The notes under the pieces: generated by a model | What the model was told of the DNA's origin: nothing | Databases searched by the model: none | What the model saw: only the letters and a program-made list of their open reading frames with translations | Position numbers and translations under genes: made by a program | Part shown: one piece after another, positions 8,226 through 15,714 of the stretch | How the letters are laid out: every line of letters begins with the position of its first letter | Numbering within the stretch: position 1 is the stretch's first letter | From: LMDS01 sp039930465 | GTDB lineage: Bacteria; Pseudomonadota; Gammaproteobacteria; Burkholderiales; Burkholderiaceae_C | NCBI GenBank assembly: GCA_039930465.1 | Contig: JBDTTU010000059.1 | Location: forward strand, 1-26,624 | Length of the DNA stretch: 26,624 bases | Direction of reading: 5' to 3'

Positions 8226-9416
8226 TCAGGGCTTCGGCGGCGTGCCCGACGCGGCCCGCGCGGCGGGCGCGGCGGGCGCGGCGTCTGTGGCACCTGGCAG
8301 CTTCACCAAGGTGCCGTCGCGCAAAGCGCCGGCGCTGCCGCGCAACACGGTGTCGCCGGCCTGCGCGCCGCTGGACAGCTCGACGACGCTGTCGATGCGC
8401 CCGCCAATCGTGGCCTCGCCGCGCAGCCCGAGGCCGACGCTGCGCAGCGCGACTTTGCCGTTCTGCACTGCCAGCACATAGGGCCGGGCCTGGTCGATGC
8501 GAACGGCTGCCACCGGCACCACGAGGGCACTCTTGCGCGCCAGCTCGATCGTGCCGCGTGCGAACAAGCCCTGGCGCAGGCCGGGCTGGGGCTTGAGCGC
8601 CAGGTAGACCAGCACCGCGCGCGTGCCCGACTGCGTGCTCGGGTTGATGCGGGCCACGCTAGCCGTGGCAGGCTCGGCGAGGCCGTCGATTGACAGGCGC
8701 GCGATCTGGCCGACCTGCACGCCGCCCACGTCTTCGGGCGCCACCGCGGCTTCGAGTTCGATGTGCGACAGGTCGACGATCTCGACGATCTTCACGTCGA
8801 CGCCGACCCGTTCGCCCGGCTGGGCCATGCGTTGCGAGACCACGCCGCTGATCGGCGCCACCAGCACCGAATCGGAGCGCGCCTTGCGCGCCAGATCGGT
8901 GGCGGCGGCGGCCGATTGCCAGGTGGCTTGCGCCGCCGCTTCGTTCGAGACCGAGGTTTCGAGGCCGGTAGGCGAAATGAAGCCCTGCGCCACCAGTGCG
9001 CGGTTGTTCACGAGCGCACGTTTGGCGATATCGAGCTGGGCGCGAGCAGAAGCGGCGGTCTGTTCGGCCTGGCGCAAGCGCAGGTCGTACTCGGCGGTGT
9101 CGAGCTGGCCGATCACCTGGCCGGCCTTCACGCTGTCGCCTTCACGAACGGTGAGTGACCTGATTTCGGCCGCGACCTTGGCCTTCACGACGGCAGTGTT
9201 CACCGCCTTCAGGCCGCCCGAGACCGTGAGCGTGCGCGTGAGTTCGAGCGGGCGCAGCACGAACACGTCGGCGGCCGAGAGTTCGAGCACGGGGGTGGCG
9301 GGCGCAGCGGCCGACGCGGCTTCGTCCTGCTTCTTCATCTTGATCGCGCGAGTCACGAAACCGGCCAGCGCCAGCACGGCGACCCCCGCGACCGCCCATT
9401 TCATCCAGCGTTTCAT
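8226..9416 (-). CDS. Efflux RND transporter periplasmic adaptor subunit (HlyD/AcrA family)
   Basis: A 396-residue membrane-fusion protein that would bridge the RND permease and the TolC-like channel. An N-terminal membrane anchor covers residues 7-23 and lacks an obvious lipobox. Next come the barrel-sandwich lipoyl half-motif (TAVVKAKVAAEIRSLTVREG), a short alpha-hairpin (residues 105-170), the second lipoyl half (VLVAPISGVVSQR) and beta-barrel and membrane-proximal domains. The tail is Ala/Pro-rich (PAAPAARAASGTPPKP). Its ATG overlaps the tetR stop by ATGA, and its stop lies 2 nt before the permease ATG, so tetR, adaptor and permease form one transcript. Confidence 0.94.
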   Translation of the reverse strand: MKRWMKWAVAGVAVLALAGFVTRAIKMKKQDEAASAAAPATPVLELSAADVFVLRPLELTRTLTVSGGLKAVNTAVVKAKVAAEIRSLTVREGDSVKAGQVIGQLDTAEYDLRLRQAEQTAASARAQLDIAKRALVNNRALVAQGFISPTGLETSVSNEAAAQATWQSAAAATDLARKARSDSVLVAPISGVVSQRMAQPGERVGVDVKIVEIVDLSHIELEAAVAPEDVGGVQVGQIARLSIDGLAEPATASVARINPSTQSGTRAVLVYLALKPQPGLRQGLFARGTIELARKSALVVPVAAVRIDQARPYVLAVQNGKVALRSVGLGLRGEATIGGRIDSVVELSSGAQAGDTVLRGSAGALRDGTLVKLPGATDAAPAAPAARAASGTPPKP

Positions 9417-10108
9417 TTTTTCTTTTCCCTGTTGCCGCCGGCCGCTGCAGGCAGGGTGGCAGTGCGCGGCACGAGCCCGTTCAGCACCATGTCGATCAGC
9501 GCCGTGATCACCACCCGCGGTTGCAGCATGAAGGAGACCGAGCAGGCGCCGAGCGAGTGTTTGTTGAGCACCAGAAAGATCAGCGGGCCGACCAGCGCGT
9601 GCACCACCTCGGGTACGTTCACCGCCCGGAATTCACCGCGATCGACGCCACGCTGGATCACCTGCGCGAGCATCTGGTTCGACGGCGTCACCACCTCGTC
9701 GACATAGAACTGCGCCACTTCGGGAAAGTTGCGCACCTCCGATGTCATCAGCTTGATGATGCCCGAAGCGCGGGTCTCGCCGATGCGCTCCCACCACAGC
9801 AGCAGCACCATTGCCAGCAGCTCGGCCGAGTTGCCCTTGAACTGGCGAATGATCTCGCTGCCTTCGGCGATCTGGTTCACCACGTTGTGGCTGATCACCG
9901 CCTTCAGCAGTTCTTCCTTGCTGGGGTAGTAGAGGTACAGCGTGCCTTTGGACACACCGGCACGCGCCGCCACGTCTTCCGAGCGGGTGGCGGCAAAACC
10001 GCGTTCAACGAACAGGTCGAGCGCCGCATCGAGCAGCTCCATCGGACGGGCCTGCTTGCGGCGTTGGCGCGCGGGCACCGCGGGGGGTGTGGAAGGAGAT
10101 GTTTTCAT
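9413..10108 (-). CDS. TetR/AcrR family transcriptional regulator of the efflux operon
   Basis: A 231-residue repressor-type regulator. The N-terminal helix-turn-helix is at residues 42-61 (SEDVAARAGVSKGTLYLYYP), directly preceded by AALDLFVERGFAATR, as usual for the family. The C-terminal ligand-binding region is about 160 residues and ends in a Lys-rich tail. The start at 10108 is chosen because a strong promoter and an operator-like palindrome end just upstream; the frame is open further back to 10252 but that would bury the promoter inside the gene. The predicted leader is only about 12 nt, with no clear ribosome site. It overlaps the adaptor gene by ATGA, so it probably represses its own operon and is released by an efflux substrate. 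Confidence 0.9.
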   Translation of the reverse strand: MKTSPSTPPAVPARQRRKQARPMELLDAALDLFVERGFAATRSEDVAARAGVSKGTLYLYYPSKEELLKAVISHNVVNQIAEGSEIIRQFKGNSAELLAMVLLLWWERIGETRASGIIKLMTSEVRNFPEVAQFYVDEVVTPSNQMLAQVIQRGVDRGEFRAVNVPEVVHALVGPLIFLVLNKHSLGACSVSFMLQPRVVITALIDMVLNGLVPRTATLPAAAGGNREKKK

Positions 10109-10110
10109 AC

Positions 10111-10155
10111 TGACTGGTGGGTCATTAATATACTTGCCGAGGCGCGGAGGGTCAA
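10111..10155 (-). promoter_or_regulatory. Promoter and TetR-type operator of the efflux operon
   Basis: On the minus strand a -35 box TTGACC (10155-10150) and a -10 box TATATT (10132-10127) are separated by exactly 17 nt; each matches the sigma-70 consensus at 5 of 6 bases. Immediately after the -10 box is the palindrome TGAC-N6-GTCA (10124-10111), covering the likely transcription start near 10120. A repressor bound there would block initiation. The ATG at 10108 leaves a very short leader without a Shine-Dalgarno sequence. Confidence 0.65.
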
Positions 10156-10288
10156 GTTGACGCGCCCGGCGCGAACCCGCCCACGGTGTTGACGGCCGCC
10201 GGAATCGCGCAGCTGCCGATCGAGTCGCGCCGAAAGCCTCTGAAGCCGGCATCGCTAAGATGCTGTTTGTTTATCAGTGGAGTACTTC

Positions 10289-11110
10289 TTGGATCTGATC
10301 CTGCTCGTCAAGGCCGCGGTCATGGGCATCGTCGAAGGCCTGACGGAATTTTTGCCGGTGTCGAGCACCGGCCACCTCATCCTCACCGGCTCGCTGCTCG
10401 GTTTTCACGACGACAAGAGCAAGGTGTTCGATATCGCGATCCAGACCGGCGCGATCTTCGCGGTGATCATCGTCTACTGGCAGCGGGTGCGCGACACCAT
10501 GCTCGGTTTGGGCAACGACGCCAAGGCGCGCGCTTTCGCGATCAACGTGGCCATTGCCTTCGTGCCCGCGGTGGTGCTCGGGCTGCTGTTCGGCAAGGCC
10601 ATCAAGGCGCACCTGTTCACGCCCGTGGTCGTGGCCAGCACCTTCATCATCGGCGGCTTCGTCATTCTCTGGGCCGAACGCCGCAGCAGCGTCGCACGCG
10701 TGGAAACGGTCGACGACATGACGCCGCTCGACGCGCTGAAGATCGGCCTGGTGCAATGCCTGGCGATGATCCCCGGCACCAGCCGCTCGGGGGCAACCAT
10801 CATCGGCGGCATGCTGCTTGGCCTGAGCCGCAAATGCGCGACCGACTTCAGCTTCTTTCTGGCCATCCCCACGCTCATCGGCGCCGGCCTGTACAGCCTG
10901 TACAAAGAGCGCGCGTTGCTGTCGGTGGCCGACATTCCGATGTTCGGTGTCGGCCTGCTGTTCTCGTTCATCGCCGCATGGTTGTGCGTGCGCTGGCTGC
11001 TGCGCTACATCTCGACCCACAGCTTCGCGGCGTTCGCGTGGTACCGCATTGCCTTCGGCATCGTCGTGCTGGTGACGGCCTACACCGGTGTCGTGACCTG
11101 GGCCGATTGA
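10289..11110 (+). CDS. uppP: Undecaprenyl-diphosphatase (UppP/BacA)
   Basis: An integral-membrane phosphatase of 273 residues that recycles the lipid carrier undecaprenyl diphosphate to the monophosphate for peptidoglycan and O-antigen synthesis. Both family signatures are present: the glutamate-rich segment EGLTEFLPVSSTGH at residues 16-29 and PGTSRSGATI beginning at residue 162, which carries the catalytic Ser/Arg. About eight hydrophobic helices are visible. I prefer the TTG at 10289, which gives the family-like start MDLILLVKAAVMG and has GGAG 6 nt upstream. An in-frame GTG at 10277 (four residues longer) has no ribosome site. The gene converges on trmB with only 13 nt between stops. Overexpression of this family gives bacitracin resistance. 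Confidence 0.95.
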   Translation: MDLILLVKAAVMGIVEGLTEFLPVSSTGHLILTGSLLGFHDDKSKVFDIAIQTGAIFAVIIVYWQRVRDTMLGLGNDAKARAFAINVAIAFVPAVVLGLLFGKAIKAHLFTPVVVASTFIIGGFVILWAERRSSVARVETVDDMTPLDALKIGLVQCLAMIPGTSRSGATIIGGMLLGLSRKCATDFSFFLAIPTLIGAGLYSLYKERALLSVADIPMFGVGLLFSFIAAWLCVRWLLRYISTHSFAAFAWYRIAFGIVVLVTAYTGVVTWAD

Positions 11111-11123
11111 AGGCCCGGCGCGC

Positions 11124-11834
11124 TCAGCGCTTGACGAACACCAGGTCCCACACGCCGTGGCCGAGCTTGAGGCCGCGGTTCTCGAACTTCGTCAGCGGCC
11201 GGTAGCCCGGCTTGGGCGCGAAGCCTGCCGCGCTGTTGCTCAAACCCGGCTCGGCCGACAGCACTTCGAGCATCTGCTCGGCATACGGCTGCCAGTCGGT
11301 TGCGCAGTGCAGGTAGCCGCCTGGCACGAGCCGGCTTTGCAGCAGGCGCACCAGTGGTGGCTGGATCAGGCGCCGCTTGTTGTGCTTCTTCTTGTGCCAC
11401 GGGTCGGGAAAGAACACGTGCACGCCGGCCAACGCGCCGGGCGCGATCATGTGCTCGAGCACCTGCACGGCATCGAATTGCACGATGCGCAGGTTGCTCA
11501 AGCCAGCTTCGTCGATACGCTGCAGCAGCGCGCCGACGCCCGGCTCGTGGACTTCGACGCCGATGAAGTCGGTGCCCGGCAGCGCCGCGGCGATCTGCGC
11601 GGTGGCGTCGCCCATGCCAAAACCGATTTCGAGCACAAGAGGCGCCTGGCGGCCGAAGAGCGCAGCCGCATCCAGCGGGCGGGGCTCGTAAGGCAGCACG
11701 AAGCGTGGCGCCAGTTCCACCAGCGCGCGTTTCTGGCCGCTGCCCATGCGCCCGGTGCGCAGCACATAGCTGCGGATCGGCCGGGCAGGGCGCTCGGCGG
11801 GAAGGGGGGTCGGGTCGTCGGTGGGCTCGGGCAT
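11124..11834 (-). CDS. trmB: tRNA (guanine-N7-)-methyltransferase
   Basis: A 236-residue SAM-dependent enzyme that methylates G46 in the variable loop of tRNAs. The SAM motif is LVLEIGFGMGDATAQIA near residue 66. The family signature FFPDPWHKKKHNKRRLIQP lies near residues 139-157, where the conserved Asp and the basic stretch bind tRNA, and the C-terminus ends in FENRGLKLGHGVWDL. The N-terminal 30 residues are Pro-rich and probably disordered. The ATG at 11834 lacks a strong ribosome site. The gene is convergent with uppP, and its 5' side abuts a decayed transporter gene. Confidence 0.95.
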   Translation of the reverse strand: MPEPTDDPTPLPAERPARPIRSYVLRTGRMGSGQKRALVELAPRFVLPYEPRPLDAAALFGRQAPLVLEIGFGMGDATAQIAAALPGTDFIGVEVHEPGVGALLQRIDEAGLSNLRIVQFDAVQVLEHMIAPGALAGVHVFFPDPWHKKKHNKRRLIQPPLVRLLQSRLVPGGYLHCATDWQPYAEQMLEVLSAEPGLSNSAAGFAPKPGYRPLTKFENRGLKLGHGVWDLVFVKR

Positions 11835-11896
11835 GGGGCGGGCGTTGATGGGCTTGGCAAGGCTGGCGTTCTACCACTCATCACGGTCGCGGCCAG

Positions 11897-12381
11897 ATGT
11901 CCGGAAAAGGCGCGCCGCAGGCTGGGGCGAACGCAGCATCAGGGCAGACGACTTCAACGACAGCGCCGATCGCCACGGCCGCCACGGCCGCCACGACCGC
12001 CACGACCGCCAAGGCGGCGCCCCTGCCGTTTGCGCCCCCTCGCGCCGCTGGCTGATCGACCTGCTGCTGCTGGGCGCGCTCTGGGGCGCTTCGTTCCTGT
12101 CCATGCGAGTGGGGTAGCGGAGTTCGGTGCGTTGCCAACGGCAGCGGTGCGCGTCACCATCGCCACGTTGTTCCTGTTGCCGATCGCACTCTGGCGTGGT
12201 CAGGGCATTGACCGTGAACTTCCGCGTGCCGGTGTTCGCGGTCTTCTACGGCACAGCGTTCCTCGGCGAAACCGTCACCCGGTGGACGCTGGCCTGCGCG
12301 GCCGTGATCGTGTGCGGTGTGGCGCTGTCCACCGGCAAGCTCACCTTCGGCCGCCGCCCCATGCGCCATTCATCGGCCTGA
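11897..12381 (+). pseudogene. EamA/DMT-family transporter remnant with a large internal deletion and frameshifts
   Basis: Parts of a ten-helix drug/metabolite transporter are spread over three frames. Frame 2 starts with an ATG at 11897 and reads an Ala/Thr-rich leader that stops near 12055. Frame 1 carries the first helix, LIDLLLLGALWGASFLSMRVG, and stops at 12117. Frame 3 carries the second helix, VRVTIATLFLLPIALW. Frame 1 resumes near 12205 with ALTVNFRVPVFAVFYGTAFL and VIVCGVALSTG, which fit helices 9 and 10, ending at 12381. Helices 3-8, about 170 residues, are missing. The leader contains four 9-bp tandem copies of GCCACGRCC (11972-12007), a possible slippage site. The gene is dead. Family assignment rests on the preserved end segments. 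Confidence 0.75.
11972..12007 (+). repeat. 9-bp tandem repeat in the decayed DMT gene leader
   Basis: Four head-to-tail 9-bp units (GCCACGGCC twice, then GCCACGACC twice) encode Ala-Thr-Ala repeats in frame 2. Because 9 is a multiple of 3, slippage by whole units would keep the frame, so the frameshift near 12040 needs a separate event. Confidence 0.8.
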
Positions 12382-12412
12382 TCGACCGGCACGCTAGAAT
12401 TCACGCAGATCC

Positions 12413-12486
12413 GCGGGTGTAGTTCAATGGTAGAACGGCAGCTTCCCAAGCTTCATACAGGGGTTCGATTCCCCTCACCCGCTCCA
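12413..12486 (+). tRNA. tRNA-Gly (anticodon CCC)
   Basis: A full cloverleaf of 74 nt including an encoded CCA. The acceptor stem is GCGGGTG / CACCCGC, the D stem GTTC / GAAC, the anticodon loop TTCCCAA with CCC at 12445-12447, and the T stem AGGGG / CCCCT around the TTCGATT loop. It reads glycine GGG codons and resembles glyU. In the anticodon stem GCAGC / GCTTC the second pair is a C-U mismatch (C28-U42). A TAGAAT box at 12395-12400 could be its -10 element; no good -35 box is visible. A bidirectional terminator follows. Confidence 0.97.
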
Positions 12487-12496
12487 AGTCGAAGTC

Positions 12497-12524
12497 AAAA
12501 AAGGCCCCAAGAGGGCCTTTTTTT
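12497..12524. terminator. Bidirectional Rho-independent terminator between tRNA-Gly and abiEii
   Basis: A stem GGCCC / GGGCC with a 5-nt loop is extended by an A-run on the left pairing with a T-run on the right. It thus has a U-tract in either direction: it ends the tRNA transcript on the plus strand and the AbiE transcript on the minus strand, whose stop codon lies 67 nt away. Confidence 0.9.
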
Positions 12525-12590
12525 ATTGGGTTTGCCGGGCTTCCTGAGAGCAGATCGAATGGGTCGTTCAAACGGCAGTCTCGTGTTGGG

Positions 12591-13640
12591 CTAGAAAGCC
12601 GCCGCTGCGTTCGCTTTTGCAGCAAGCTCGGCGCATGCCACCATCAGTTGATCGAAGGGGAGCGCGTCCCCGACCATCAGTTCATCCGCGAGCATGTTGG
12701 CGTAGTCGGTCGCGAGTGCGTCGCGCGCCGCGCCTTCGGGCACGATCTGAAGCTTCCCGGCAGCGGCCGGGAAGTAGTCGATGACAGCACCTTTCGTGTC
12801 CTTCTCGATGAAGAAATACGACTTGTGTTCCGCCACAGCCTTGGCCACGGCGCGATCGTCGATGGCAGCGGCGAAGTAGTGGCTCCGCCCTATCGCTGCC
12901 AGGTCATGCCAATGCCGCGCATAGCGTTCGCTGCGAATGCGCCCTTGAGCGCAGTAGACATGCGCAGCGGTGGCCTTTTCCCAGAAGGTTCTGGCCACGC
13001 TCATGACGAGTGGGGATGCAACCGGGAATACAACCCCATCGACGTGTCCGTCCATGTCGCAGTTGACGGGGAGCACCTGGTGAGGTTCGCCCGTACCGCG
13101 GCCGCCAAACTCCAAGGTGACCATCGGCGAAACGTAGCCGGTGCCGTGCTTGATTGCGGGGTAGTGCAAGAACAGCTTGTCGTTTTCGGCGCCGCCGATC
13201 TCCAACTTTGCCGATATCTGGTCGCGCGCGAGAGCCGCTTCGATGACGGGACACACCTGAGCCTCGATCCATCCCGGCAGGCGGTCACGAACGCCCTTGG
13301 TCCACTTGGACGCCTGGCTGCGGCTCGTCGGCATCGGGGCATCGCCGCCGACCAGGTCCGCGATCAGTTTCCGGATGTCGCAGGTGAGATCAATGTCTTC
13401 GGAGAAGCGATCGATGATCTTGTAGGCCTTGGACAGGGATGTGCCGCCCTTGAACGTCAGGTCCGTGGCCAGCGAAGAGTCGAACAAGGCACCAAGCGCC
13501 CAGACCACCCACACGTCCTTTTCGAGCAGATGTGTGGGGCGGTCAGTTTGGGCGCGAGCCTGCTCGAGGACCTCGCGCTGGTCGTCTTTGTTGAGCGCGA
13601 AGAATTGCTCAGCCACGAACAGTTTCTTCGCCGATCGCAC
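12591..13640 (-). CDS. abiEii: AbiEii/AbiGii-family nucleotidyltransferase toxin
   Basis: A 349-residue protein of the AbiEii toxin family, cytoplasmic DNA-polymerase-beta-like nucleotidyltransferases that act in type IV toxin-antitoxin pairs and abort phage infection; characterised homologues (MenT) modify tRNA. Motif I KGGTSLSKAY is at residues 64-73 and the metal-binding EDIDLT at 81-86. Later family blocks are ARTFWEKATAAHVY and RYARHWHDLAAI. Length is at the upper end of the family. The GTG start at 13640 lies inside the antitoxin gene, with a 32-nt overlap, as in other abiE operons. Downstream is the bidirectional terminator shared with tRNA-Gly. Confidence 0.92.
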   Translation of the reverse strand: MRSAKKLFVAEQFFALNKDDQREVLEQARAQTDRPTHLLEKDVWVVWALGALFDSSLATDLTFKGGTSLSKAYKIIDRFSEDIDLTCDIRKLIADLVGGDAPMPTSRSQASKWTKGVRDRLPGWIEAQVCPVIEAALARDQISAKLEIGGAENDKLFLHYPAIKHGTGYVSPMVTLEFGGRGTGEPHQVLPVNCDMDGHVDGVVFPVASPLVMSVARTFWEKATAAHVYCAQGRIRSERYARHWHDLAAIGRSHYFAAAIDDRAVAKAVAEHKSYFFIEKDTKGAVIDYFPAAAGKLQIVPEGAARDALATDYANMLADELMVGDALPFDQLMVACAELAAKANAAAAF

Positions 13641-14205
13641 GTGCCATCCACGAGGGCAGGGCGCCGCGCGATGAGGCCAACGTTTGCCACTCTGTTGCCG
13701 GAAGCGTGTGGTGCAGCGTCGTCAGCGATTCGCGGGCGTGCGCGGGCCCCATCCAGGCCAGCGCGCGCACAGCGGCCCCTGCGGGGCCTGCGCCCAGCGC
13801 GAGCATCCAACGCGGAGCGTGCTTCACCAGCACCTCCGAACGTCCGAGCTTCAGCCTGCGCGTCCGCCCCGACGTGACATAGGCCTCTCGGATGGGAACC
13901 TGTTGGGTGAGCCCCAAGGCGTTCGCCGCCGCGGCGCCATGGGGCGCCAGGGTCTCCCCACTTCGTGCTGCCAGCGCCTCGACGACCTTCTCCGGCGCCG
14001 GCGCGCGTGTCCCGAAGCGGCTCGACACCGGGAGCACATAGGTCCCGCGCGCAACACGCAGCAACTTCCCTTCTTTGGTCAGGCGGGACAGGGCTTGGTC
14101 CACTGCCGACCGGCTTCCGGTGTGCAGGAACTCCTTGGGCGAAACCACTCCGCCCTCGGGCAGAGAGCGGGCATGCAACAGGATGGATTCGGGCAACGAC
14201 GTCAT
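13609..14205 (-). CDS. abiEi: AbiEi-type antitoxin / DUF6088 family transcriptional regulator
   Basis: A 198-residue partner of the toxin gene. The N-terminal 70 residues form a winged helix-turn-helix (SPKEFLHTGSRSAVDQALSR, then LTKEGKLLRVARGTYVLP), and the C-terminal part matches the DUF6088/AbiEi antitoxin domain. In studied systems the protein neutralises the toxin and represses the operon by binding inverted repeats in the promoter. The ATG at 14205 has a strong ACGGAGGT site; the longer frame to 14247 runs through that site and the inverted repeat and is rejected. The overlap with the toxin gene by 32 nt implies coupled translation. A perfect 7-bp inverted repeat lies 17 nt upstream of the ATG. 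Confidence 0.88.
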   Translation of the reverse strand: MTSLPESILLHARSLPEGGVVSPKEFLHTGSRSAVDQALSRLTKEGKLLRVARGTYVLPVSSRFGTRAPAPEKVVEALAARSGETLAPHGAAAANALGLTQQVPIREAYVTSGRTRRLKLGRSEVLVKHAPRWMLALGAGPAGAAVRALAWMGPAHARESLTTLHHTLPATEWQTLASSRGALPSWMARAIGEETVRG

Positions 14206-14222
14206 AGGTACCTCCGTAAGTG

Positions 14223-14242
14223 AGAAATATAACTCTATTTCT
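14223..14242 (-). promoter_or_regulatory. Inverted repeat in the abiE promoter region, candidate AbiEi operator
   Basis: A perfect inverted repeat AGAAATA-N6-TATTTCT lies 17 nt upstream of the antitoxin ATG in a locally AT-rich stretch. A TATATT -10-like box on the minus strand (14231-14226) overlaps it. The -35 element is not clear. AbiEi regulators are known to bind inverted repeats placed this way, so autorepression is the natural inference. Confidence 0.55.
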
Positions 14243-14361
14243 GACATTTGAGCGACAAGACCGTCCGTTCAGGTACCGCTTGCTCGCTCAAAGGTGGATC
14301 CTTTCACTTTGATGGCAACCGGACCTCATGGGCCTTCTCGCCATGACACCGCTCGCCTGTT

Positions 14362-14393
14362 GCCGGCGCCTTCATTTGCCGGCGCCTTCATTT
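14362..14393. repeat. 16-bp tandem duplication
   Basis: The unit GCCGGCGCCTTCATTT occurs twice head to tail with no mismatch, in unassigned DNA upstream of the Bug cluster. It looks like a recent slippage or repair event. Confidence 0.85.
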
Positions 14394-14594
14394 CGTCCGT
14401 CGCGGCGCTGTATCCGCGATGCACTCGAGCGGGTTCGGCGCCGACCGCCTTGCGCTCCGCTTCAAAGAATCACGCCCTGCACGTTGCGCGTGAGCAGCGC
14501 CATGTTGAGGGTCTGGATGACGGGCTTGGCAGTCCGCAGTTGGCCGCACGATGTCTCCGGCGGCTGTCTCATTGCATCCGGTGAACGACAGAGG

Positions 14595-14623
14595 TTGCGA
14601 AAATTACCGCAATTTGGTAAAAA
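14595..14623 (+). promoter_or_regulatory. Candidate promoter with palindrome upstream of the Bug tandem array
   Basis: TTGCGA (14595-14600) and TAAAAA (14618-14623) are 17 nt apart; each matches the sigma-70 consensus at only 4 of 6 bases. Between them lies a perfect inverted repeat TTACC-N7-GGTAA (14604-14620). A regulator such as the nearby IclR protein could bind it. Spacing is the main support. Confidence 0.3.
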
Positions 14624-14712
14624 CAAGATCAAGCGCTGTTGTTCTTGGCAGTTTCTTTGTCGGACCACTGGCATCAGACAGGTGTCGATTGCCCAATTCG
14701 GAGGTGTTCTCT

Positions 14713-15693
14713 ATGCACGTCACTTGCCTCGGACGGCGTTCCGCCGTCGCGTTTGTCGCTGCCATCGGCAGCTTGTGTTCGCCACTGCTGTGGGCGCAGT
14801 CGTACCCCGACAGGCCCATCACGTTGATCGTCTCGTTCGAGCCGGGCGGCTCCACCGATATTTCTGCACGCGCGGTGGCGCAAGAGCTGTCGGTGGTGCT
14901 GAAGCAGTCGGTGGTCGTTGAGAACAAGACCGGTGCCGGCGGGCGCATAGGCACCAAGGCAGCGGCGCTGTCCAAGCCCGACGGCTACACGCTGCTGTGG
15001 GGCAGCGGCAGCAGCCTGACCGCCGCGCCGGTGCTGTATGCCGACCAGGGCCACGTCGCCACACTCGTGCCGGTGAGCGTGGGCGCGACACAGCCCTTCG
15101 TGTTTGTCGTGCCCCCGTCGCTGGGTGTCAAGACCACCGCCGAGTTCGTGGCAATGGCCAAGAAGAACCCCGGCAAGATGAATTTCGCGTCGGCCGGCAC
15201 TGGCTCAAGCAACCACCTGCTCGGTGAGATCTTCATGTCGGTGACCGGTGCGCAACTGATGCACGTGCCGTACCGCGGCGCTGCGCTGGCCAAGGACGCG
15301 CTGTTCAAGGGCGATGGACAGCTGATGACCGAGGCGACGTCGCCGCTGATCGGCGCCTTGCGCGCGGGCCAGTTGCAGCCTCTGTTCATCACCAGCGACA
15401 AGCGCGATGCGATGTTCCCGGACATCCCCACCGCCGCCGAAGTGGGCCTGCCAGACCTGGCAATCCAGGGCTTTTTCGGCCTGCTGGCACCCGCTGGTAC
15501 ACCGCCCGAAATCGTCGACCGGCTGAACCGCGCGATGCGGCAGGTGCTGGCATCGCCGGCGGTGACGCAAGCCTTTGCAAACCTGGGCTTCGTGGCGGCC
15601 TACAGCACCGGCGCGCAGATGGCCGAGCGTATCGCGCAGGGCAAGGCGCGGTATGCGCAGATCGTCGCCGAACGGCACATCAAGGTCGAATAA
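14713..15693 (+). CDS. Bug-family (TctC-like) tripartite tricarboxylate transporter substrate-binding protein, copy 1
   Basis: A 326-residue periplasmic binding protein. A Sec signal peptide covers residues 1-29 (GRRSAVAFVAAIGSL, then LLWAQS). The mature part starts YPDRPITLIVSFEPGGSTDI, the first ligand-binding loop of the family, followed by ENKTGAGGRIGTKAAALSKPDGYT and by the second loop ASAGTGSSNHLLGE; HVPYRGAALAKDAL is also typical. Bug proteins bind small carboxylates or amides, often without a dedicated permease. The start at 14713 has GGAGG 8 nt upstream. It is first in a three-gene Bug tandem on the plus strand; the next gene begins 21 nt later. The substrate cannot be read from the sequence. 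Confidence 0.93.
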   Translation: MHVTCLGRRSAVAFVAAIGSLCSPLLWAQSYPDRPITLIVSFEPGGSTDISARAVAQELSVVLKQSVVVENKTGAGGRIGTKAAALSKPDGYTLLWGSGSSLTAAPVLYADQGHVATLVPVSVGATQPFVFVVPPSLGVKTTAEFVAMAKKNPGKMNFASAGTGSSNHLLGEIFMSVTGAQLMHVPYRGAALAKDALFKGDGQLMTEATSPLIGALRAGQLQPLFITSDKRDAMFPDIPTAAEVGLPDLAIQGFFGLLAPAGTPPEIVDRLNRAMRQVLASPAVTQAFANLGFVAAYSTGAQMAERIAQGKARYAQIVAERHIKVE

Positions 15694-15714
15694 CCGCGCG
15701 CAGGAGCACCCAAC

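Larger units (their letters stand above)
14248..14712. other. Gene-poor interval between abiE and the first Bug gene
   Basis: About 460 bp with no convincing gene. It holds a 16-bp perfect tandem duplication at 14362-14393 and, on the minus strand, a short open stretch ending in NMALLTRNVQGVIL (14674-14462) plus another frame reading ARVHRGYSAATDEMKAPA (about 14440-14370). Both look protein-like, but I do not recognise them; they may be the worn remains of a gene. The last 120 bp hold a candidate promoter for the Bug gene at 14713. Confidence 0.5.

Noticed and set aside
7420..8481. A 353-codon plus-strand frame across the permease and adaptor genes
   Set aside because: Shadow of two genes with clear family motifs; it spans their junction, which a real gene would hardly do.
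12464..12486. tRNA-Gly 3' end as an attachment site of an island ending at the integrase scrap
   Set aside because: I looked for a second copy of the tRNA 3' sequence to the right, including near 25900-26100, and saw none. The integrase scrap is also 13 kb from the tRNA.
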